A stretch of DNA of 64,000 bases. It comes from Lycium barbarum (Eukaryota > Streptophyta > Magnoliopsida > Solanales > Solanaceae). The position numbers and the translations under genes are program-made. Shown piece by piece: positions 56,398 through 64,000 of this stretch. The notes beneath the pieces are model-generated. The model did no database searches. It saw only the letters and a list, made by a program, of their open reading frames with translations, and was not told where the DNA came from. Location: the NCBI RefSeq assembly GCF_019175385.1, contig NC_083339.1, forward strand, positions 26,131,637-26,195,636. The letters run 5' to 3'. How positions within the stretch are numbered: position 1 is the first letter of the stretch; each line of letters starts with the position of its first letter.

Positions 56398-57801
56398 TGG
56401 GAGACCTTCTGATGAGCTAGATATAGATGATGCGTTTCCAGATGAGAAGGTGTTGGCTGTATCAGTGGAAGTGGTGCTGTGGTATGCTGACATTGCTAAT
56501 TATTTGGTGACAAGCATAGTTCCAGAAGATATCAAAGCTTACCAACAGAAGAAGTTCTTGCGGGATTCTCGGCAATACTATTGGGATGAGCATTATTTGT
56601 TCCGAACATGCGCTGACAACATCATTCTTCATTGTGTTCCCGAAAGTGAAGTGATGGCGATTCTAAAGGCGTGCCATGACTCTCCTGTTGGGGGTCATCA
56701 TAGTGGTAACCAGACTGCGGCTAAGGTTCTTGAATGCGGTTATTACTGGCTGAATATCTTTCATGATGCAAATCTATTAGTGCGGTCTTATGATCAATGC
56801 CAGAGGAAAGGGAACATAGGCAGAAGGCAAGAGATGCCTATGAATTTTGTGATGGAGGTAGAAGTGTTCGATGTCTGGGGAATTGACTTTATGGAACCCT
56901 TTGTGAGTTCAGGTGGCATGAATATATCTTGCTTGCTATGGACTACATGTCGAAATGGGTAGAGCGGTGGCTTTACCTAACAACGAGGCCAAGGGTGTCA
57001 TGGGGTTCCTCAAGAAGAACATATTTACTCATTTTGGTACCCCGAGGGCTATTATCAGTGATGGTGGTTCCCACTTTTGCAATAGATCTTTCGCAGGATT
57101 GATGGAGAAATATAGCGTAAAACATAAGGTGGAAACACCTTATCATCCTCAGACAAGTGGGCAAGTTGAAGTATCCAATCGGGAGATCAAGAGTATTCTA
57201 GCTAAAAATTGTGAATGCAAATAGGACTGATTAGGCCGGCAAGCTCGATGATGCTCTATGGGCATACCAGACTGCCTTCAAGACACCGATTGGGACTTCA
57301 CCCTTCAAGCTCGTGTTCGAAAAAGCTTGTCACTTGCCGGTTGAACTTGAACACAAGGCTATGTGGGCTTTGAAGAAGTTGAATATGGATTGGGATGAGG
57401 TGAACAAGCTCAGGTTGTTTCAACTCAATAAGATGGATGAGTTTCGGTACCAGGCATACGAGAGTGCAGCACTGTATAAAGAGAGATGAAGCAATATCAT
57501 CACAAGAAAATCTTAAAGCGAGAATTCTACAAAAGTGATCCTGTCTTGTTATTTAACTCTCGGTTGAAGTTGCTACCGGGCAAACTAAAGTCAAGGCGGT
57601 CTGGTCCATTTGAGGTGGTAGGTGTTTCACCCCATGGGGCGATTGAGCTGATGTCCGGAGATGGAACTCGGACATTTAAGGTGAATGGGCAGAGGGTGAA
57701 GCACTATCACGAGATGATTTCGGGAGATAGAATTGTTGACCGATACCGGTTGAAGCACCTCGGAACGAACGCTGACCTGGTGTTCACCGATAAGGAGTGA
57801 A
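56398..57801 (+). pseudogene. Athila-like integrase
   Basis: The zinc-binding region has GGHHSGNQTAAKVLECGYYW and SYDQCQRKGNIG. Catalytic residues are Asp in VWGIDFMEPF (about 56,880), Asp in ISDGGSHF (about 57,060) and Glu in [12 protein letters not shown] (about 57,170). A frameshift near 56,950 and a stop at 57,222 separate the pieces. [20 protein letters not shown] and [18 protein letters not shown] follow. The C-terminal domain (57,486-57,800) reads LLPGKLKSRRSGPFEVVGV and ends TDKE at TGA 57,798-57,800. Core motifs survive but no single frame does. Confidence 0.9.
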
Positions 57802-58560
57802 TGGATACCACCGTCCTGCCGTGACATTAACTCAAGCGCTTATTGAGAGGCAACCCAAGTGTAATGTTTATTTTCTTTTTATTTTTTTGTTGAAACATAT
57901 TGGGTAATGTTTGTTTTACTGCAGGATATGAACAAGGTTGAGGAAAAAGTGCAAAAAAAAAAAAAAAAAAAAAAAAACACCGTTGGAAATTCTACGCCAG
58001 ATTTTACGGTCCATGAAAATTTATGCAGACCGTAAAAGGAAGCAAAGAATTAAGTTAGCAAATAGTACTCATTGTTACTGTTATACGGTACATTATATGG
58101 ACCGTCAAATATTTGACGAACCGTAAAATGGAACGTCTAATGGTACAAGAGAAATCGGCTCACTGTGACGCGTTTACGCCAAGATTTGACGACCGTAAAA
58201 ATTTATACGGTCCGTCAAACGAAGCATAAAAGTGACACAGTTTGAAGGTTGCCAGTTCATTATCCCAGGTAAGTACCTGGACCATAGAAAGGTTCATAGA
58301 ACTTTCTACGGTCCGTAAAAATATTTGACTGTAGGTCTTTTATTTTTTTATTTTCATAGTATAAGTAATCAAAAGGCGGCTGGGTTTAAAACTTGAGAAA
58401 CCGTTTCAACTTCAACCACTTAAACTTAAATCCTCCACCTTCCCTTTCCCACTCAAACATAAATCCCTAAAACTCCTCCCATCCATCTCCTAGAATCACG
58501 CCCCACTAGCCCTCACTACTCCTTTCTATTTATAACTCCCTCCTTCCCTTTCCTAAAAAT
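57802..58560 (+). other. Post-pol region: acceptor-like site, poly-A and palindrome array
   Basis: TTTGTTTTACTGCAG ends at 57,924, a strong 3' splice-site-like string just before a short ATG frame (57,928) that runs into a 25-A tract (57,953-57,977). 58,000-58,330 holds another ACGGWCCGT array. 58,525-58,535 has CTATTTATAAC, TATA-like. No substantial coding frame. Confidence 0.6.
58000..58535 (+). promoter_or_regulatory. Possible internal promoter before the env-position ORF
   Basis: The ACGGWCCGT array (58,000-58,330) and a TATTTATAA box (58,527-58,535) repeat the array-then-TATA order of the LTR promoters. A donor-like CAG|GTATGTG follows about 150 bp later (58,684). Promoter activity is inferred from layout alone. 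Confidence 0.4.
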
Positions 58561-58683
58561 CCCAGCCGTCTTAGAGAAGCTTAAAAAGAAAAAAAGAATA
58601 AAAATTTGAAAAGAGAGAGCAAGGTCTTTGTGTAAAGAATTTTGATTGTTGTGCTATCCTTTCCACTCCAACAAGAAAGTCAG

Positions 58684-59478
58684 GTATGTGATTCTGTATT
58701 CCCATGATCTTCTCATTCAATTTGCTAAAGTATAGGTTCAGTATGTATTCCCATGATCTATCACTGGGATTTGTATTGCATTATTGATAATCTATGTTGG
58801 GGGTGGGGTTTGTGCAAAAGGTTGGATATTGATGAACTCATAACGATGCTATGATGGGTTGGAGGGCATTCCGATGGTTGTGTTCAAATTTTTGGATTCA
58901 AACATTGTTATGCCCGCCGAATGTTCGATGAAATGCCTCAATCATGAAAATTGACAAAAAAGGGTGAAGTCTGAGTAACTCGGCTTTATATGAGTTCTAC
59001 AAGTGTGTAGGATGTATAAGCATGTTCTTTTGAATTGAAGAGTCAAGTGTAACACTGAAGACAAGAACTAAGTCAAGGAATTTTGACAACAAGGTTGACG
59101 GACTGTAAAACTTCTGACGGTCCGTCAAAAGTGTCATCAAAAGTCCTCAATAGACATGATGTACTGTTACCATTTGACGGTAGGTTTGACGGACCGCAAA
59201 AAATTCTGCGGAGCGTCCAACTTCATCGTCAAATGGTTCAACACAAACTAGTTCACCGTAACCATTTGACGGGAGGTTTGACGGACCGTAGAGAATTCTG
59301 CGGATCGTAAAACTTCATCGTCAAGTGGTTGGTAGTAAAATTGTCTACAGTTCCCATTTAACAGCCAACTGTACGAACCGTAAAAATTTCTACGGCCCAT
59401 CAAAACATTTGACGCTTTATTTTTTGTGCAATAATAAAAAAACATAATTTGAAAGTGATGCTGACATGCTTTCCACAG
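58684..59478 (+). other. Predicted intron upstream of the env-position ORF
   Basis: Donor GTCAG|GTATGTGAT at 58,684; acceptor GCTTTCCACAG at 59,478. Two bases later is the ATG of the downstream ORF (59,481). The span includes another ACGGWCCGT array (59,095-59,405). The combination of a TATA-like box, short exon, good donor and good acceptor abutting the ATG is suggestive but untested. Confidence 0.4.
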
Positions 59479-59480
59479 GT

Positions 59481-59672
59481 ATGGCTCCTAAGGTTCGAGG
59501 AGGTGGTCCAACTACATCAAGAGGAAAAGGTAGGGACAAAGCGCAAGGTCACAGGGGACTCCGGGATGAGCCTGACCAAGGGGCCATTGGAGCAGGGGAT
59601 GACGAGCCACTGGCAGCAAGAACCACCCGAGCTAGGCGTGCTACTCAAGTACAAGTGTCCTCCCAGTCTGAA

Positions 59673-59707
<35 letters not shown>

Positions 59708-60927
59708 TCAATATCCTCTAGCAGCTCGGAAGATGAAGTCAAAGCTGCCAGGCTACGGGAAATCCGAATAAAAGAAAGATCCAAGCACAGCGTCAGATTT
59801 TCGGTGTCAGGCTCCAAAAAAATATATGATCAGGGGCTTGAAGAGAAAGAGGAGGGTGGTCCAAACAAAAGCATCCATGAGAAGAAAAGAATTAGCCTAG
59901 ACAGACTGGAGGGTTTTCCACGAATTCTTGCTACTCTTGACCACTTTAAGGGGAACTTTATTAGCCACCCTCCAGGTGAGTACATCTCGTCTCTAGTGCG
60001 GGAATTCTATGCTAATTATGCTATAGATTTCAAAAATGCCTACAAGCCGGTGCAGCTTAAGAGGAAGAGACCACCCCCGTTGGAAGAAGTGACATTCTGA
60101 GGCCAGAAAATCAATATTTCTAGCTAGACAATTAATCATTTCTACTTTGGTCCCGACTATGTAGTACCGCCAAACACAGATGAGCTTAAGTACAGGTTGG
60201 GTGGTGATCGGAAAGACAAGCTATTTGAGTTACCGTGGGTTGCTTTAGTTATAGCAAGGGGTTCCCCTGAGTGGAGTAGAAACACCTCGTTATTGATGAA
60301 GAAAACAGATTTGTTAGTTGAAGGAAAATTTTGGTGGAGTGTATTAATCCACAGGTTGTTCCCCACTCAGTCAGATAACATGTTGCCAGTTGAGCGGGTC
60401 ATACTCGTAGCTGCGATCATGTTGAGGTACAACATAAATTTGGGGGAGTTGGTGGTTCAACAAATTCATCAGAGGGCACTGACCAAGGAGTTGTCACTCG
60501 CATATCCTTGGCTCATTATAGCGTTACGCTTACGGGAAAATCTTGATCACTATGCACATCGAGATCATCGGTTACCAGTCAAGAGTGTGTATGATCTCTG
60601 GAAGAGCAAAAATGGGGATATTCATACTGCTAGAGAAGTTCCCAATGAGCTCACAGCTGGGCAGCCTGCTCCAGCATCCCAGGTGAATGAGCAGGTAGCC
60701 CCCGAGACGTCACAGGAAAGGCCGACTGACACGGGCACAACAACTCAGTCTATTTTAGGCACCCCGGTTACATCTACAGGGTCCTCCACCCATGCTGCTC
60801 CGATTGTTCATAGCATTCTGACCTCTCAGAGCATCCATGTGGCCCCAGTATCTACAGCCTTGCCTGGAGGCGTTATGATACAGTTTAATGTTCAAAACTT
60901 CTATGATGTGTTTGTGAAAAGCAGATA
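59481..60927 (+). pseudogene. Athila-like post-pol (env-position) ORF
   Basis: Starts MAPKVRGGGPTTSRGKG at 59,481, immediately after an acceptor-like site. The N-terminus is low complexity and basic, then meets a 29-G tract (59,675-59,703), after which the family-like sequence continues in a different frame (SSSSSEDEVKAARLREI). The conserved part includes LERFPRILATLDHFKGNF-type sequence, FYANYAIDFKNAYKPVQLKR, then after a stop near 60,100 FELPWVALVIARGSPEW, KFWWSVLIHRLFPTQSDN and AIMLRYNINLGELVV. I recall this domain being annotated as a putative plant transposon protein. A Ser/Thr/Pro/Gln-rich tail ends at 60,925. No clear signal peptide or membrane segment is seen, so a true envelope role is doubtful. 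Confidence 0.72.
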
Positions 60928-60950
60928 GGGTAGACCGCCAGATTGCTAAC

Positions 60951-61327
60951 TTGATGGGTCAGTTGCAGGGATATATAGATAAATGGTTGACAGTAGCATT
61001 GGGGCCCGCAAGGAATACATGGGAGGATTCCCATAACCTTATACATTCTCGGATTGATAGACTTGAGCGGCGGATTCTTGAGCTTGAGAAGGTGGATGAT
61101 GCAAATAGATTTGATGTAGTTAAAGACAACTGTGCTAGCATTGAAGGTTAAAGAGGGACTTGCGTTTGCAACCCTGCCACCAGCACAGACTTTAGACTTG
61201 GCCTCTCTGTTGTCAGTTGTTAATTTGATGGGAGATGATTCACCACCCCGGGCTACGAGCAAAAGGCCTAGGGATGAAGGAGAGGGTGATGACGATGAGG
61301 AGGAGGACAGTGAGGAGGACAAGTAGT
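60951..61327 (+). pseudogene. C-terminal part of the env-position ORF, frame-shifted
   Basis: Reads LMGQLQGYIDKWLTVAL and RIDRLERRILELEKVDDANR, a heptad-like coiled-coil candidate, then in another frame an acidic end RDEGEGDDDEEEDSEEDK closing with TAG at 61,324-61,326. Probably the tail of the ORF that ends at 60,927, separated by a stop and a frameshift. Function unknown. Confidence 0.55.
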
Positions 61328-62360
61328 TTCGAAAAGTGTAGAGATGCTCTCTTGAGGAGGCCCATTTTACGGGAGCGTCATCCATCCATGCCCCTCCTGT
61401 TGAGGTGACAGTGCCTAGTGTTGTGATACCAGTAGAGGCTAGTAACATGGGTCCCTAGGAGGAACCGCGCTTTTAGAGTCAGATAGAGCCAGCTGTTGGT
61501 ACCAGAGTTCCAACAGCAGAGCAGGCACTGGATACCACCACTGAGGTGATCCCACCTCAGGACGTGCAGAATGCCTAGAGCGTTTCAGGTAGCCCTATCC
61601 CTTTGTTTTGCTTATTTTCATGCCTTGGGGATAATGCATGATCTTTAGTTGGGGGTGGGCTATGTGTTTCTTGTGAATATTTTATATATGTGTTTAGGAC
61701 CCCCTCGGCTTTTCTTTGCCAGAGTTCTTTTCTCGAGGGGCGTCATTTTGTTGAAACTGGCATTTTTAGGATGTTGCTTATGTTGAATGGAGTAGTTTTG
61801 ACTTATTTTATTTTACTCTGTAACTGATGACGTGTTGTTATGGTTTGTTGTAAATTTTGGACCCCTCAAAAATAAAAATAAAATACTTAGAACAGTTATT
61901 GGTTGACATGATTGATTCTTTATATGACATTATGATTATTGGGGCATTGTGCGTGATGAATGACTAATTAGGAGGTCACAAGTGTAAAAATAATTGTCCT
62001 TCTGCCAATGTGTGTGTGAGTTGTTAGTTTGGTTCTGTTTATGCATGTATAATCTAGAACTTGCCCGGTTGGTCTTGTTTGAAATCCGAAAGTTAGTTTG
62101 GTTGTGAGATGATCTTAGGCTTTCTTTGTGTAAATAGTCACTTTGCCTAAATAAGCCTTACCAAAATTTCAAATATCCCTAGTTTCCCTTTTTGAGTCGT
62201 TTGACCTTTTTATTGGCTAGCCAATTATGAAACCTTACCCTTTGTGCAATTAATCCATCTTCTCACCCGTTCCCTCCTTGATGCTACTAGATACATGGGG
62301 AAAAATACCTAAGTTGGGGGTGAATTAAATGTGGAGTAGATATTAAAAACATAAGTTAGG
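61328..62360 (+). other. Athila-like 3' untranslated region
   Basis: Non-coding. Two polypurine-like strings of the AGTTGGGGGTGG type occur at about 61,640-61,652 and 62,302-62,313. Either could be the second-strand primer, but I cannot match the sequence after them to the 5' LTR, so the 3' LTR is not confirmed. The region is interrupted at 62,361 by a chromovirus LTR. Confidence 0.5.
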
Positions 62361-64000
62361 AGTTACACCTTGGAAAATTTTCCGTTAATGCACGGTTAAT
62401 AGACTAACGAAGGGCACGAAGTATATGATGTTTCGATAAGTAAGGAATAGCCTTTGATGACCCTAATTGAGATTTCAAAGACATCTGAAGTAAGAGAAGA
62501 ATGTTTGAAAGGAAGGCAGGGTATACGTTATGTATCGTAAAGGATTTATGAGTACTGAATTAATGATGACTTAATGATGCTTTGGAGAAGAGTTATAACG
62601 TCCCTTAGATTGTTAATGAGGTGTTAAACAAGTGTTAAGAATGTTCCATAAGGATTGGAGATCAAACGAGTCGACGAGAACGAGTTCGGAAAAGCTGGGC
62701 ATTATACGGCCCAACATACTGGCCGTATGTTAGGCCGTCTATTCAGCCCAGATTGGCAGCCTTCACTGGACCAAAAGTACGGCCAAACATACGGTCAGTA
62801 TAATTTATACGGACCGTATGTTGGTCCGTGATATCAAAGCGGGACATATTGTGAGATATTAATAAGGGGACCAAGTTCTATTCATTTCATTTCATTTTCA
62901 CTCCCCTTCTCTCTAGAACTCTATAGAACATTTCTCCACACCTCTTCCAAAAGAATTCAAGAGGTATCAATGATCACCTTCATCAAACCAAGAGAATCAA
63001 GTGTAAGAAACTTATTAAAGTTCATCCAAGACAAGAAATCCAAGTGGAGGTGGAACTAGGGTTTTGCTCAAGTGAAGTGTTTCCACCCAAAGTCCATTCC
63101 TACACCAAATAAGGTAAGTTTTATGGTCTTTCCATGTTGTTTAAGGTATTGAGAGGTTGAAAGACTTGGATTGTAGAAGGAGATAGAAAATGGGTCATGA
63201 ATGTGAGAATAGTGATATTTTTTAGTAGTAGCTTGGATTGAGTCATGGTTCTTGATATGTTGTGATTATGATTATGTTATAAATAGCGTTAAAAACATGG
63301 GATAGACATTGTATATGAGTGAATGTAATAGTGTGTCATGACCATGAATACGGATGATTTGAAGTGGATTGAGAAATATGGATAATGTAGGTGAATGAAG
63401 ACTATTGCTATCATGTTGTGAATGTTATTATAGATGTTTGGGAGTTGATATATGATATGGGAGAGGTTGTATAAATAAAGGAGATGCTACCCAATTTTCT
63501 CTAGCTTAGTTCAAGTATGCTAAGCTATCGATTTTCTAATGTTAGTATAAACTCTAATGAAGGTAGAGACGTGAGCATTGAAGGAGAACGTTCAAGCGAT
63601 AGAATAGTTGAACGAAAAGGTATGTAAGGCTAACCCTTCTTTCAATAAGGCATGGTTCCTCGGCCATATATCTATTCTTTCATGAGCCTACGATGCCCTC
63701 CAAATGATTCTATCTTTAAAGCTATTAAAGCTCATGATTCTCGTTATGTTTATGGTTCTACTAAATTCCTTATATGGTGAGTGATCCTCTAAGGATAGAT
63801 GTAATAAAACGATGATAGTAATGATGCCAAGGATGCTTATAAGCTCTTATGTATGTGTGCTTATGTATGACTATTATGTAACACTAAGCTTATATGGCTG
63901 GGAATGATATGTATCGCGCGTGCACCACTGCAGTTACGTAGGGACAACCCGGAGCCTTGGTAGGGCCAGGTATGTATAAATCACCGAGTCTTGCCATGGC
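62361..64000 (+). mobile_element. Chromovirus LTR, plus orientation, cut by the window end
   Basis: Begins AGTTACACCTTGGAAAATTT, one base from the TGTTACACC start of S1-type LTRs. The order of parts is the same as in S1: ACGGWCCGT array (62,700-62,830), TATA-like ATATTAATAAGG (about 62,855), donor AAG|GTAAGTTTT at 63,114, and GGTAGGGCCAGGTATG (63,959-63,974), the reverse complement of S1 sequence near 6405. The predicted branch hairpin and acceptor would lie beyond 64,000. Confidence 0.85.

Noticed and set aside
59481..60927. Calling the post-pol ORF a true envelope gene
   Set aside because: I see no signal peptide, membrane anchor or fusion-peptide-like segment. The conserved part resembles a plant transposon-associated domain of unknown function.

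Overview
This window is plant nuclear DNA made almost entirely of nested, decayed LTR retrotransposons. I find no host gene, rRNA, tRNA gene or CRISPR array. LTR termini of the TGTCACGACCC / TGTTACACCC type, Tekay-like chromovirus pol with an initiator-Met primer-binding site, and Tat/Ogre and Athila relatives suggest a eudicot, most likely Solanaceae. That assignment rests on remembered family resemblance, not a search.

Bases 1-34,022 are one minus-strand Ty3/gypsy element (element 1) loaded with later insertions. Its 3' LTR is at 1337-4084. A 1.65-kb block spanning the LTR/pol border is tandemly duplicated (2969-4615 and 4616-8674). Solo LTR S1 (5573-7977, TSD TCCAT) sits in the second copy. 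Solo LTR S2 (9317-12779, TSD ACAGT) splits integrase. A second chromovirus, element 2 (16,463-32,016), lies in the leader between gag and the primer-binding site. Element 2 has a 3' LTR, polypurine tract, IN-chromodomain, RNase H, RT, protease, gag and a perfect tRNA-iMet primer site. It carries solo LTR S3 (20,414-23,319, TSD CACAT). Its 5' LTR is broken by a large inverted duplication (27,117-29,915 against 29,925-32,508) centred on a TA repeat. The element 1 leader and 5' LTR resume at 32,022-34,022.

From 34,023 to 50,836 there is Tat/Ogre-type material. It comprises a plus-strand LTR tail carrying solo LTR S4 (34,088-37,395, TSD GAAAT), a degraded plus-strand gag-pol with a second RNase H (38,986-42,801), UTR repeats, and a minus-oriented LTR (about 44,233-48,507) with its own 3' UTR-like repeats. 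From about 50,837 to 62,360 there is a plus-strand Athila-like element: 5' LTR, tRNA primer site, gag, protease, RT-RNase H, integrase and a post-pol env-position ORF. The window ends inside a plus-strand chromovirus LTR (62,361 onward).

The most interesting signal is a shared LTR design. In seven LTR copies of at least five divergent families, the order is: array of short GC-rich palindromes, TATA box, a 5' splice site about 230-270 bp downstream, then a hairpin (CAGTAC, 7-8 nt loop, GTACTG) whose 3' arm runs into a TACTGAC/TACTAAC branch-point-like sequence, then a CAG|GT acceptor, almost always 36-38 nt further on. This predicts a leader intron wholly inside the LTR with a structured branch point. 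The second is the 5.4-kb palindrome, which looks like replication-based template switching at a TA repeat and could produce long hairpin RNA against its own family.

Most pol and gag frames are broken by stops that fit C-to-T deamination. These are pseudogenes rather than functional loci.
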